Source: Leucobacter sp. UCMA 4100
Lineage (GTDB): Bacteria > Actinomycetota > Actinomycetes > Actinomycetales > Microbacteriaceae
Length of the DNA: 64,000 bases
NCBI RefSeq assembly: GCF_027853335.1
Contig: NZ_JAFEUS010000002.1
Coordinates: 2,650,514-2,714,513, forward strand
Direction of reading: 5' to 3'
Part shown: positions 17,039 to 25,728 of the stretch, one piece after another
How positions within the stretch are numbered: position 1 is the first letter of the stretch
Layout of the letters: every line of letters begins with the position of its first letter
Translations under genes and position numbers: made by a program
The notes under the pieces: generated by a model
Told to the model about the DNA's origin: nothing
What the model saw: only the letters and a program-made list of their open reading frames with translations
Database searches by the model: none

Positions 17039-17421
17039 TGCAAGAGAAGCGCAACGTTGTCGACGCGCAGTCGCCGGAATGGCCGAGTGACTGGATGCGA
17101 GCGGTTCTTGGCTTACTGACGCTCCAATCGTTGGAGCCGGGACCGTCGTACGGGTACGCCATCATCGCCGATTTAGAAGCCAACGGTATGGGGTCTGTGA
17201 AAGGCGGCACTCTGTACCCGCTCTTGACCCGCTATGAAGCGGCGGGACTCGTGGGCGTTGAGTGGCGGCCAGGAACAACTGGCCCCGGGCGCAAGTACTT
17301 CTCGCTTACCCCTCTCGGGCATAGCGAGCTAGAGCGTATGCGTGCCGATTGGTTGCTCTTCGCTCGCAGCACCAGCGACTATCTCGACAGTACGAAGATG
17401 AGGAAAGAAGGGCGCTCATGA
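17038..17421 (+). CDS. PadR family transcriptional regulator
   Basis: A 127-residue winged-helix regulator with the typical features: LGLLTLQSLEPGPSYGYAI, GGTLYPLLTRYEAAGLV in the recognition helix/wing, and GRKYFSLTPLG before the dimer helix. There is no Shine-Dalgarno; the promoter places the mRNA start at the ATG (leaderless). Its stop overlaps the start of a membrane partner by ATGA. A second PadR/partner pair exists at 25729-27149 on the other strand. Confidence 0.92.
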   Translation: MQEKRNVVDAQSPEWPSDWMRAVLGLLTLQSLEPGPSYGYAIIADLEANGMGSVKGGTLYPLLTRYEAAGLVGVEWRPGTTGPGRKYFSLTPLGHSELERMRADWLLFARSTSDYLDSTKMRKEGRS

Positions 17422-18155
17422 ACGCAACAATGACTGACCAAGACTGGATCGATCTGTTGATTGTCGAGCTGCGCATGCGTCGAGTTCCCGGCCCGGTGAT
17501 CGGCGACGCGGTCGCCAGCGTCTGGGAGTTCATTGCAGACTCGGGGCAGGGCGCTGAAGAGGCCTTTGGGCCGGCGCGTGAATACGCTGCCTCGCTTGAG
17601 CTCCCTACGAAAGGGGCAGGTTACCAAGCGTTGAAAATGCTCTTCTTGCCGGCACTGGGCCTTTTGGCGTTCCTCGCCTTCGCTCTCGCAAGCGGTCCTT
17701 GGTTCGCAGGAAGCCCCGTGTTGCTTTCGGTACCCCAGGCGCTTCTGATGTCTGTTCCTGTGCTGCTGGTCGTGCTCTTTTCGTTCCCGTTCTACGCCCG
17801 TGCAGTGTTTCGAAAACGCTGGCTTCTCGTGGTGCTCGCTCTCGGTATCGCTGTCACGAGTGCAACAGCGAAGCTGTTTGCGCCAACGGCGGAGGCCGAG
17901 GCCTGGCTTGTGCTGTCGCCGCTCGCTATTCTGGTGACCTCCGGTGCGGCAATCGTCATCTTGGCCATCATCGGCACCATTGCGACGCTGCGCGGCGGTA
18001 ATGAAGACGAGGTCGTCGATCCGCTTGAGGTGCAAGATGAGCCGGCGAATGGGCGAGAGAAGAAATCATTTCCGCTCTTCGTCAACTGGATCTTCGTGTT
18101 CTTTGCGATTGGCATCTTCGGTATTTCTTGGATTGCCAGCCTCGCGATGGCGTGA
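17418..18155 (+). CDS. HAAS-domain membrane protein, partner of PadR
   Basis: A 245-residue protein. Residues 1-60 form a soluble helical domain (MTDQDWIDLL, then EEAFGPAREYAASL) resembling the HAAS/DUF1700 signalling module that accompanies PadR regulators. It is followed by about six hydrophobic segments in three pairs and a charged loop near residue 205. ATG 17418 overlaps the padR stop. Such pairs are thought to sense membrane or envelope state; the ligand here is unknown. Confidence 0.75.
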   Translation: MNATMTDQDWIDLLIVELRMRRVPGPVIGDAVASVWEFIADSGQGAEEAFGPAREYAASLELPTKGAGYQALKMLFLPALGLLAFLAFALASGPWFAGSPVLLSVPQALLMSVPVLLVVLFSFPFYARAVFRKRWLLVVLALGIAVTSATAKLFAPTAEAEAWLVLSPLAILVTSGAAIVILAIIGTIATLRGGNEDEVVDPLEVQDEPANGREKKSFPLFVNWIFVFFAIGIFGISWIASLAMA

Positions 18156-18164
18156 GCGTGACCC

Positions 18165-18202
18165 GTGTGAGTGTCACACTTTACCTTCCGGATGGTAAAG
18201 TG
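18165..18202. promoter_or_regulatory. two overlapping palindromes, likely TetR operator
   Basis: CACTTTACC (18177-18185) and GGTAAAGTG (18194-18202) are exact 9-bp arms around a TCCGGA core. Just upstream and overlapping, GTGTGA (18165-18170) and TCACAC (18174-18179) form a second palindrome. The ATG of the TetR gene is only 5 bp downstream. Confidence 0.75.
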
Positions 18203-18207
18203 GAGAG

Positions 18208-18765
18208 ATGACCGCTGATACCCCCGTACGAATCATGCAGGCCGCGAAAGAGATCGTGGCCGAGCACACGAAGCTCGAGGGCGTTGCGCTCTCGCTTGAT
18301 TCGGTTGCGAAACGCGTCGGGCTTACGAAGCCTGGCCTCATGTACTACTTTCCGAACAAGCAAGCCCTGATGGTGGGCCTGGTCGAATTTGCGGCGCAGC
18401 AGTGGCACGACATGCTGCGCGAGCACGCGGGGGCAGAGCCCGCGGAGCTCTCGGTGTTCGCTCGGTATCGGGCCTACGTTGAGGTTGCCACGACGGCTGA
18501 GGTGTCGCGTGCAGACTACTGGATCTTTTCTGACGCGCTCTACCATCCCTCGCTATCAGGGGCGTGGCAAGAGTGGCTTGGTCCTTGGTTCGCGCTTGAG
18601 GGGGCGTCTGAGCATGCACGAGGCCCACTGACCGCGGCCCGGTTCTGCGCTGATGGGGCGTGGATGTCAGAGGCGACAGGCGTCATGCAGGCAGACGACC
18701 TCGGGCCTGTTCGTGCCCACGCGCTCGAACTCATCGAGATCGCCGAGGGGAGGGCTGCTCGATGA
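18208..18765 (+). CDS. TetR family transcriptional regulator of the SMR genes
   Basis: A 185-residue repressor with an N-terminal HTH (about residues 8-55, with SLDSVAKRVGLTKPGLMYYFPNKQALM) and a ligand-binding C-terminal domain. It is the first gene of an operon whose next two genes are SMR transporter subunits, and it overlaps the first by ATGA. The palindrome at the start codon suggests autorepression lifted by an exported cation or drug. Confidence 0.9.
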   Translation: MTADTPVRIMQAAKEIVAEHTKLEGVALSLDSVAKRVGLTKPGLMYYFPNKQALMVGLVEFAAQQWHDMLREHAGAEPAELSVFARYRAYVEVATTAEVSRADYWIFSDALYHPSLSGAWQEWLGPWFALEGASEHARGPLTAARFCADGAWMSEATGVMQADDLGPVRAHALELIEIAEGRAAR

Positions 18766-19121
18766 GGGCCTGGGTGTTGCTCTCGGGATCGATTATTTGC
18801 GAGGTTACCGGCACCCTCGCGCTCCGTGCAACGGTTGAGCACCCCGCCTGGGTCGCGCTCACCGTCGCCGCCTACCTGGCAGCGTTTATGCTTCTCGGCT
18901 TTGCGCTGCGGGCGGGCATGCCGATCGGGGTTGCCTATGGGGTGTGGGGTGCCGTCGGGGTGGCGTTGGTCGCACTTCTTGGAGCGATCATGTTCGACGA
19001 GATGTTGAGCGTTCAAGCGGTCATCGGAATCGCGGTCATCATTGTCGGGGTATTCCTGATTGAGGCCGGGTCGCGGCCAGAGCCAAGCTCAGATGGCGGA
19101 TCGGAGCAGGTGCTGACGTGA
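18762..19121 (+). CDS. SMR family transporter subunit
   Basis: A 119-residue small multidrug resistance protein with four membrane helices. The essential Glu of helix 1 is seen in SGSIICEVTGTLALR (residue 14), and the GVAYGVWGAVGV motif in helix 3. A short hydrophilic tail follows. It partners the next gene, with a 4-bp overlap, as a likely heterodimeric pump of the EbrAB/YkkCD kind. The substrate is unknown. Confidence 0.92.
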   Translation: MRAWVLLSGSIICEVTGTLALRATVEHPAWVALTVAAYLAAFMLLGFALRAGMPIGVAYGVWGAVGVALVALLGAIMFDEMLSVQAVIGIAVIIVGVFLIEAGSRPEPSSDGGSEQVLT

Positions 19122-19432
19122 GCTGGGTCTGGTTAAGTATCGCTATTCTGTGTGAAGTGGTGGCAACGCTGAGCCTCCGCGCTTCGAACGGGTTTCGTCG
19201 CAAGGTCTGGCTCGTGCCGGTGGTGGCGGGGTATGGTCTCGCGTTCACCGCTCTCGGCTTTGCCCTTGCCGCGGGCATGCCAGTCGCCGTCGCTTACGGC
19301 ATCTGGACCGCCGTTGGCATCGCCCTGATCGCGGTTCTCGCCCGAGCGATTTGGCGTGATCCGCTCACCAAGCGAATGCTTGTCGGTATCTGTCTGGTCA
19401 TCGCGGGCGTGATTCTCGTCGAACTCGGATAA
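19118..19432 (+). CDS. SMR family transporter subunit (second of pair)
   Basis: A 104-residue four-helix protein. The helix-1 Glu is in SIAILCEVVATLSLR (residue 13), and AVAYGIWTAVGIALIA is in helix 3. The start is GTG 19118, overlapping the first SMR gene. Pairs of unequal SMR genes usually make an antiparallel heterodimer. Confidence 0.92.
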   Translation: MSWVWLSIAILCEVVATLSLRASNGFRRKVWLVPVVAGYGLAFTALGFALAAGMPVAVAYGIWTAVGIALIAVLARAIWRDPLTKRMLVGICLVIAGVILVELG

Positions 19433-19444
19433 GCCCGTGATTAT

Positions 19445-19463
19445 TGAATCTTTCGCAGATTCA
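19445..19463 (+). terminator. weak hairpin after the SMR pair
   Basis: TGAATCT (19445-19451) pairs with AGATTCA (19457-19463), loop TTCGC. Only a broken T-run follows (TGGTTTTGT), so it is a weak candidate terminator. Confidence 0.4.
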
Positions 19464-19520
19464 TGGTTTTGTGGAGTGGAAGGTCTACGGTAATGACTCG
19501 GGGCGAAGAGGGGGCTCTTG

Positions 19521-19739
19521 ATGAAGTTCACGTCACGCAAAGCGATCATTGGATACTTCGCAGGAGGTGCCGTTTTCGCGGTGTTCTCATTGCTCATGGG
19601 TGCAAACGTTGGGTTCTTCCTGTGTCTCGCGATGCCATTCTTCGCAACGGGTTTTGCCTTGATCGCAAGGCGAAATGAACTCGCAAAGCGAAATGATGCA
19701 GCTCACCCGCGCGACCTGCGCAGCAACCACACGAAATAG
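19521..19739 (+). CDS. small two-span membrane protein
   Basis: A 72-residue protein with two hydrophobic segments (about residues 8-25 and 28-46) and a basic tail. ATG 19521 follows GAGGGGG at about 19509-19515; a TTG directly before it is also possible. No family is recognised. Its 3' end overlaps the end of the convergent permease gene by 37 bp. Confidence 0.5.
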   Translation: MKFTSRKAIIGYFAGGAVFAVFSLLMGANVGFFLCLAMPFFATGFALIARRNELAKRNDAAHPRDLRSNHTK

Positions 19740-21796
19740 GGTGCGCCGACGAGCGCGACCATGAGGCCGGCGGGTAGCTGTGCCGGCGAGATGAGCGTTC
19801 TGCCGAGCGTGTCGGCGACGAGCACGAGCAGCGCGCCCAGCAGCATCGCGACGGGTATCACGCGGGCGTGGCGAGCACCAACGAGGGTGCGCGCGAAGTG
19901 GGGTGCGACGAGTCCCACGAAGCCGACGACGCCGACCGCGACAACCGAGACCGCTGCGAGAACCGCGGCGATGGTGAGCACCCACAGCCGCGTTCGTTCG
20001 AGACGGATCCCGAGAAGTCTCGGGGTGTCGTCGTCGACCGAGAGTAGATCGAGCTCGCGGTGCTGCGAGGCGAAGAAGGGCACCGCGAGGGCGAGCACGG
20101 CAGCGCCGGGCAGCGCATCCCAGAACGACCTGCCGTAGGTTGTGCCCGAGAGCCAGGTGAGAATGCGCGGGGTCTGCCAAGGGTCTGAACTCAGCAGCAT
20201 GAACGTGGTCACGGCGGTCAACGCGAAGCCGCAACCGATGCCAATGAGCACAAAGCGATCGGGAAGAAGGCCGCCGCGCCATGACAGCAGCGTCACGAGG
20301 GCGAAGGTCGCGAGCGCCGCGAGCACGGCCATCACGACGAGGGGCAGTCGCCCTCCGCCCGCAAACCCTGTGGTTACGACGAACACGGCGCCCACGCCGG
20401 CACCTGCCGAGATGCCGAGCAGGCTGGGCTCTGCCAGCGGGTTTCGGGTGGTGCCCTGCACGACGGTTCCGGCGAGGGCCAGTGCAGCGCCGCCCACGAG
20501 TGCCGCCGCCACCCGAGCGGCTCGCTCGTCGAGGGCCCTGCGAACGAGGTCGGGGGCGCTCGACTGCGCCCACAGGGCGAGATCGCCGAGGCGCAACCAC
20601 ACGTTGCCCGCGAGCAGGCCGACAACAATCGCAGCGATGAGCAGCGAGGTGACGATCACGAGAACCGTGACGAAACGGCGATGGGTGCGGATCGACGACG
20701 CACTCGATGCGACGCGTGCCGAACCCGCGTCGCGCAGTCGCATGGCCAAGACAATAATGATGATGCCGCCGATGAACGCGGTGGGAATTCCGGTGGGAAT
20801 CGTGGTGGCGCCCTCTGGTGTGAGCGCGGCCCTCAGGAGCGCATCGGCGAGCAGAATGAGCAGGGCGCCGAGGAATCCAGAAGTGGGAATGAGAAAGGCG
20901 TGTTTGCGCAGTGCCGCGACCCGGTTTGCGAGGAGCCGGGCGAGCACGGGGCCACCGAGGCCGACAAAGCCGATGGGGCCGGCGAGCGTGACTGAGGTAC
21001 TCGTGAGCAGAACGGCGTAGATGACCGCGGTCATGCGGGTTGATCGCACCGAGACCCCGAGCGAGGCGGCGGTATCGTCGCCGAGGCCGAGAGCGTCGAG
21101 CCGGCGGGAGAAGAGGAGGGCGAGGGTGAGCACGACGGCGATGAGCGGTGCCGCGCGAACCGAGGCGTCGATGTTGAGCTGCGCGAGTGAGCCGTTGGCC
21201 CAGGCGAAAAGCCCCTTCGTGCTTTCTTTGAAGAGAATGAGCAGCATGGCGGTGCCTGCGCTCAGCGCCATCGAGATTGCCGAACCCGCGAGAATGAGGC
21301 GGGTGTTTGCCGAGCCTGCCGCACTGCCGGTGAGCCCGAGCACGAGCGCGGCGGCGAGCACCCCGCCGAAGAACGCCACGCCACTCGAGGCCCAGAAGGG
21401 AACCGACACGTTGAAGGCCGCGACCGCGGCTAATGCGAAGTACGAGCCAGAGGTGATGGCGAGGGTGTCGGGCGAGGCGAGAGGGTTTCTCGTCACCGAC
21501 TGCAGGAGCGCGCCAGCGACGCCGAGCGAGAAGCCGACGGCAACGCCGGCGAAGAGGCGGGGGAGTCGTGAGCCGAGAAACACGGCATCGACCGAAACGC
21601 CGCCCACGTGAACCGGCTCGCCGAGGAGCCCTCTGAAGAGGTCGGCCGCGGTGAGACCGGAGGTGCCCTGCGTCAGGTGCCAGAGGCCCACCGCTGCGAT
21701 GATGACGACGAGCCCCGCGAGTAGCGCGAAACCGCCGGCCAAACCCCTGCGTTCAGGAGCCCGGCCGGCAGCGCCGCGGGTAAGGGTTGTTGTCAC
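19703..21796 (-). CDS. double-length FecCD-type iron-siderophore ABC permease
   Basis: A 697-residue inner-membrane permease made of two fused BtuC/FecCD domains (about residues 25-350 and 370-695), like FhuB. Each half has the RLPR-type or ERAARV start, the LAGA(L/V)LQ.(V/T)TRNPLA signature and the GFVGL..PH(F/L)AR or GLGGPVLARLL cytoplasmic loop that contacts the ATPase. It follows the binding protein with a 4-bp overlap and is the last gene of this minus-strand importer operon. Confidence 0.93.
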   Translation of the reverse strand: MTTTLTRGAAGRAPERRGLAGGFALLAGLVVIIAAVGLWHLTQGTSGLTAADLFRGLLGEPVHVGGVSVDAVFLGSRLPRLFAGVAVGFSLGVAGALLQSVTRNPLASPDTLAITSGSYFALAAVAAFNVSVPFWASSGVAFFGGVLAAALVLGLTGSAAGSANTRLILAGSAISMALSAGTAMLLILFKESTKGLFAWANGSLAQLNIDASVRAAPLIAVVLTLALLFSRRLDALGLGDDTAASLGVSVRSTRMTAVIYAVLLTSTSVTLAGPIGFVGLGGPVLARLLANRVAALRKHAFLIPTSGFLGALLILLADALLRAALTPEGATTIPTGIPTAFIGGIIIIVLAMRLRDAGSARVASSASSIRTHRRFVTVLVIVTSLLIAAIVVGLLAGNVWLRLGDLALWAQSSAPDLVRRALDERAARVAAALVGGAALALAGTVVQGTTRNPLAEPSLLGISAGAGVGAVFVVTTGFAGGGRLPLVVMAVLAALATFALVTLLSWRGGLLPDRFVLIGIGCGFALTAVTTFMLLSSDPWQTPRILTWLSGTTYGRSFWDALPGAAVLALAVPFFASQHRELDLLSVDDDTPRLLGIRLERTRLWVLTIAAVLAAVSVVAVGVVGFVGLVAPHFARTLVGARHARVIPVAMLLGALLVLVADTLGRTLISPAQLPAGLMVALVGAPYFVWLLRRSRG

Positions 21797-22851
21797 CTGT
21801 CGGTGATCACGTCGACGAAGGCGTCGATCGCCTGCTCGTTTGAGCGTGGACCGCCGGCTCCCCAGATGCCGGGAGGGAACTCGAAGGCGCGCTCGTCTTT
21901 CACTGCCGGCAGCGACTTCCAGATCGGGCTCTTTTCGAGCTCGAGCACATAGCTGTCGGGGGTTCCGTCATTGGCGAAGATGAGATTCACGTCACCGACG
22001 CCAATGAGGCCCTCGATGTCGGTCTGCGCGAGGCCGTAGGCGGGGTCGACCCCGCCGCTGCCGTAGGAGGCGTCAACTGAGTCGGTCCAGGCCCCGGTGA
22101 GCCCGAGCTCTTCGCCGAGTTCGGTGAACAGGGCGCCCTCGCCATAGGGGCGAATGACGACGTTGCCTGATTCGATCCACCCGTCAAAGAAGACGAAGTC
22201 TGTGGTCGGCAACGAGGCTGTCGAGACCTCGGTCTTCGCCTTCGCGAGGTGATCGTCAAACTCGCCGATGACCTGTTCGGCGCGCTCGGTGCGTCCGGTT
22301 GCCTCGGCGATGAGCGAGAAGACCTTCTTCATGTTCTCGATCTGACCGCTGGTGTCGGTGCCCACGGTCGCGAGAACCGGCACGTCGCCCTTTTCGAGCT
22401 TCTTGAGCAGTTCATCATCGGGGCTGTTGGCCTCGATGATGATGAGGTCGGGATCGGTCGCGTAGATGGCGTCGAGATCTGGCTCGCCGCGCTCGCCGAC
22501 GTTCACGACCGACTCGGGCAGAGACTCGGCGTTGATGTAGGTCGCAAAGCCGTCGATCGAGGCCGCGCCGACCGGGGCAATGCAGAGCGTCAGCAGGTCT
22601 TCGGTTTGCTGCCACTCGAGCACGACGATTCGCTCAGCCGGTTTGTCGAGCTTGATCTCGCGACCGTGGCTGTCGGTCATCGAGACGGGGTCGGTCGAAG
22701 TTTTGGTCGTGTCTGCGGTGCAGCTCTGCGAGATTGCCGCTTTGTCAGCGGTCTCTTCGGCTGCATCAATGTCGGTCGTGCCACACGCTGAGAGCGTGAG
22801 CGCGACGATTCCCGCGACGGTGACGGCGGTAACGCGCCTGGGTGTCTTCAT
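21793..22851 (-). CDS. iron-siderophore ABC transporter substrate-binding lipoprotein
   Basis: A 352-residue class III binding protein. The signal peptide with lipobox LTLSAC ends at about Cys 21, so it is membrane-anchored outside the cell. The Fe/B12 periplasmic-binding fold follows, with RIVVLEWQQTEDLLTL and DPDLIIIEANSPDD segments. ATG 22851 has an AAAGGA Shine-Dalgarno; the longer frame to 22995 is not used. It lies between the ATPase (44 bp upstream) and the permease. Confidence 0.92.
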   Translation of the reverse strand: MKTPRRVTAVTVAGIVALTLSACGTTDIDAAEETADKAAISQSCTADTTKTSTDPVSMTDSHGREIKLDKPAERIVVLEWQQTEDLLTLCIAPVGAASIDGFATYINAESLPESVVNVGERGEPDLDAIYATDPDLIIIEANSPDDELLKKLEKGDVPVLATVGTDTSGQIENMKKVFSLIAEATGRTERAEQVIGEFDDHLAKAKTEVSTASLPTTDFVFFDGWIESGNVVIRPYGEGALFTELGEELGLTGAWTDSVDASYGSGGVDPAYGLAQTDIEGLIGVGDVNLIFANDGTPDSYVLELEKSPIWKSLPAVKDERAFEFPPGIWGAGGPRSNEQAIDAFVDVITDR

Positions 22852-22894
22852 GTGGTGTCCTTTCGAGTGAGAGAAGTGGGTAACGATTGTTGGT

Positions 22895-23683
22895 CTAGCG
22901 CGGCACGCGAGCGGCATGGCGCCTGAGCGGATCAATGCGCAGCCTGCCCGCTCGCTCGTCAACCGTGACCGACACGCGAATCTCGTAGGCCGCAAAAATG
23001 TGCGCCTCGGTCAGCACCTCGAGCGGGGTGCCCTCTGCGACGATACGTCCGGAGTGCAGGAGGACGAGGTCGTCGGCGACGCTCGCCGCGTGGTCGAGGT
23101 CGTGCAGCACGACGCCGACCGCGACACCGTAGTCGTCGGCAAGGTCGCGAATGAGGTCGAGCGTTTCGGTCTGGTAGCGCAGGTCGAGGTGGTTTGTTGG
23201 CTCGTCGAGCAGGACGATGCCGGTCTGCTGCGCGAGGCAGGCGGCGAGCCAGACCCGCTGCAGTTCGCCGCCAGAGAGCTCGCCCGTTGCACGGTCAGCC
23301 ATATCGGTGAGGCCGGTTGCTCGGAGAGCCTCGTCGATGGCGTTGCGGTCTTCAGCTGTGAACCCAGCGAATCGCCTGCGATAGGGGTGTCTGCCAAACG
23401 CGACGACCTCTCGCAGGCTGAGCCCCTGCGGCGCCATGCGTGACTGTGCGAACAGGGTGACCTCTTGCGCGAAAGCGCGGGGAGGCATGGTGTGAATAGG
23501 AGTGGGCTGTTCTTCGTGTTCCCGCTCGAGAACCGTCGTGCCTTCTGCGGGAGTGTGCAGTCGCGCGAGGCTGCGGAGGAGCGTCGACTTGCCCGAGCCG
23601 TTCGGGCCGATGAGCGCGGTGACGCGGCCTGGCCTCAGTGAAACCGAAACGTCATCAATGGCTTTGCGGTCCCGAAAGCTCAT
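22895..23683 (-). CDS. iron-siderophore ABC transporter ATP-binding protein
   Basis: A FecE-type ATPase of 262 residues from ATG 23683: Walker A GPNGSGKST, signature LSGGELQRV, Walker B IVLLDEPTNHLD and the H-loop VVLHDLDHA. Odd point: from ATG 23683 the protein lacks the first beta strand that precedes most ABC domains. The frame continues upstream with AASSLRAEGLT, ideal for that strand, but has no ATG, GTG or TTG before the stop. An AGGAG followed 6 nt later by ATC (23782-23780) would restore 33 residues, so a non-canonical AUC start is possible. Confidence 0.9.
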   Translation of the reverse strand: MSFRDRKAIDDVSVSLRPGRVTALIGPNGSGKSTLLRSLARLHTPAEGTTVLEREHEEQPTPIHTMPPRAFAQEVTLFAQSRMAPQGLSLREVVAFGRHPYRRRFAGFTAEDRNAIDEALRATGLTDMADRATGELSGGELQRVWLAACLAQQTGIVLLDEPTNHLDLRYQTETLDLIRDLADDYGVAVGVVLHDLDHAASVADDLVLLHSGRIVAEGTPLEVLTEAHIFAAYEIRVSVTVDERAGRLRIDPLRRHAARVPR

Positions 23684-23853
23684 GGTGAGTCCCTCGGCGC
23701 GGAGAGAACTCGCTGCGCGCCCGGGGCCACCGTGCGAGGGTGATGGCTCCGCTGACTGGGCAGAAAGAAATGGGGTAGTGATGAGGGGCTCCTGCGCTCA
23801 AAATGTTGGCACGAAACAGGGCCCAATGCATCATGCGTTAAGTCTGATGTGAA

Positions 23854-23872
23854 TTAGGGCAGCCTTGCTTCA
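23854..23872. promoter_or_regulatory. DtxR/IdeR-like iron box upstream of the first importer
   Basis: TTAGGGCAGCCTTGCTTCA matches the 19-bp DtxR/IdeR palindrome TTAGGTTAGGCTAACCTAA at about 13 positions. It lies roughly 70-170 bp upstream of the ATPase gene, between it and the AraC gene end, so iron-dependent repression of the importer is likely. Confidence 0.65.
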
Positions 23873-23912
23873 CCAAGAGTAGCCGCGCTCAAATCAATGC
23901 GCAATCAAGTAA

Positions 23913-24746
23913 TCAGGACAGGGAATGTGGCGAATCAGACACCGTTGAGGTATAGGAGCCAGGGGTCGTACCCAGCACGCGCTTGAACGAGGCGATAAAG
24001 GTGCTCGGCTGAGAGAACCCGAGTTGCTCCGAAGTCTCGTTCACTGAGAGACCCTCGCTGAGGAGTGCAACGGCGTGGTGGATGCGGAGCACCTGGCGCC
24101 ACTGCAGGAAGGAGAGACCCGTGTGTTTACGAAAGAGCCTCGCCACGGTTCGGTCGCTGATGCCCACTTGCTCGGCCCACTCGGCGAGGGAACGGGTATT
24201 CGTCGGGTCTTGCACGAGCGCCTCGACGATGACGGTGATGTGCCCTTCGCCCGGAAGCCTGAGGCTCAGCTGGTGTGGGGAAGGCTCGACAACGTCGAAC
24301 ACGACGGCCTCCGCGCGACACCTCTCGTCGACTGAGAGGCTGGACTGCTCGAGGTGCGTGAGCAGGCTCGCAACCAGGGGAGTGATGCGCACCGCGACCG
24401 GCTCGGCAAAATCGAGCGGCGAGCGGGCTGGCTCGAAGAGGGCATCAATGAGCGAGGCCCCGGCGGTGACGCGACCCGAGTGCACGGTGTGCGCAGGGAT
24501 CCACAGCCCTTGGCCCTCGGGAATCGTGACCACGCGGTCTGGCAGTTTCACGGTCATGGTTCCGTCGCACACCCACACGAGCTCGTGCAGCCGGTGTGCG
24601 TGCGGTTCGAACTCGAGGGGCACCGGAATGAAGGCCCGCTCGACGGCAATGCTGAAGGGGCTCTCGACGCTCGTGGGCGAGTCAATCTCATCGACGATGA
24701 AGGTATGGGGCTCGCGTGCCCATGCCCCGCGGGAGGGTGTCGTCAT
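23913..24746 (-). CDS. AraC family transcriptional regulator
   Basis: A 277-residue protein with an N-terminal cupin sensor (about 25-130, with PHAHRLHELVWV and LWIPAHTVHSG) and a C-terminal double HTH (about 180-265, with SLAEWAEQVGISDRTVARLFRKHTGLSFLQWRQ and SEQLGFSQPSTFIASFKR). ATG 24746 overlaps the stop of the upstream serine hydrolase by ATGA. It ends close to the iron box and importer operon, so it may control iron uptake, but that link is inference. Confidence 0.92.
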   Translation of the reverse strand: MTTPSRGAWAREPHTFIVDEIDSPTSVESPFSIAVERAFIPVPLEFEPHAHRLHELVWVCDGTMTVKLPDRVVTIPEGQGLWIPAHTVHSGRVTAGASLIDALFEPARSPLDFAEPVAVRITPLVASLLTHLEQSSLSVDERCRAEAVVFDVVEPSPHQLSLRLPGEGHITVIVEALVQDPTNTRSLAEWAEQVGISDRTVARLFRKHTGLSFLQWRQVLRIHHAVALLSEGLSVNETSEQLGFSQPSTFIASFKRVLGTTPGSYTSTVSDSPHSLS

Positions 24747-25612
24747 CGGGCGAGCCTGACCGCGCCCACGATGCGCTCGCACATGAGATCTGCGCCCTCG
24801 TGATCGTCGGCCGTAACGGTGACGACCGCGTCGCCGGTGAAGACAACGAGCTGGCCGTAGGCTCCGTGGAGCCGCCACGCCGCTCCCGGGCCATCCCAAC
24901 CCGCGAGCGCGTAGCGCTCATAGCCGCGCGGGCCCTCGCAGACTGTCCAGTTCGAGTGCATCGCCGTGATCCACCTCTCGTCGACAAGGCGAGTGCCCTG
25001 CCACGTGCCACCGTCGCGAATGAGCTGCGCACAGCGCGCAAGCTCATTGAGACTGAGATGCAGCCCGCCTCCCGCGACGACCCAGCCGCCCGGGCAGCGA
25101 TCCCAGTGTGGCTCCTGAATGCCGAGCGGTGCGAAGAGGCGTGAGTTCACCCACGCCGAGACGTCGCCGACTGCCGTTGCGAGGGCCCGCATCGCTGTGT
25201 AAGTGCTCGCGTTCGAGTACTGGAAAGTTCTGCCCTGCGTCGCTCGCGAGAGGAACTCGTGTGCGAGGTCGGGCCAGTCGGTCATGAGGGTTGGCGACCA
25301 CGGTAGGTCGATTCCACTCGTCATCGAGAGCAGGTGCCGTACCGTGACGTGCTCGACGCCCTCACCGAGCGTGACGTTCGGGAAGTACTGTGACACCGGG
25401 CCGTCAATATCGAAGATTCCTTCGTCGGCAGCCATTGCGGCGGCGATAACGCAGACGGCTTTTGCGACCGATTGCACATCGCGGCGCGTGTCGTTGTGCC
25501 ACAGATGCGATGCCGCCTCGTCGCCCACGAGCACGTGTATGCCGATCGCGCGAAAACCGTCGGCCTCTACCGCGTCGATGAGTGTGTCGAGAATGTCTTG
25601 CGCGCGGGCCAT
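24743..25612 (-). CDS. serine hydrolase (beta-lactamase / class C fold)
   Basis: About 289 residues, with the three motifs of the fold: SVAK (catalytic Ser and Lys), YSN in the FQYSNAST segment, and HGAYGQ in place of KTG. Such proteins include esterases, D-aminopeptidases and amide hydrolases rather than true beta-lactamases. There is no signal peptide, so it is probably cytoplasmic. ATG 25612 begins MARAQDILDTL; GTG 25627 is an alternative. It is coupled to the AraC gene by a 4-bp overlap. Confidence 0.85.
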   Translation of the reverse strand: MARAQDILDTLIDAVEADGFRAIGIHVLVGDEAASHLWHNDTRRDVQSVAKAVCVIAAAMAADEGIFDIDGPVSQYFPNVTLGEGVEHVTVRHLLSMTSGIDLPWSPTLMTDWPDLAHEFLSRATQGRTFQYSNASTYTAMRALATAVGDVSAWVNSRLFAPLGIQEPHWDRCPGGWVVAGGGLHLSLNELARCAQLIRDGGTWQGTRLVDERWITAMHSNWTVCEGPRGYERYALAGWDGPGAAWRLHGAYGQLVVFTGDAVVTVTADDHEGADLMCERIVGAVRLAR

Positions 25613-25728
25613 CTCATTATTATGCACGAAGAGCGTTGGAACCCTCTCGAATGTTGTCGACGGCCCAGCCCAGCGATGCGGGGCGATGTGAGCGGCTGGC
25701 GTGAGCTGTAGGTGATTGCGTTGCTCGG

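Noticed and set aside
20142-21611. plus-strand Ala/Ser/Arg-rich frames opposite the double FecCD permease
   Set aside because: Low-complexity antisense frames of a clear membrane permease.
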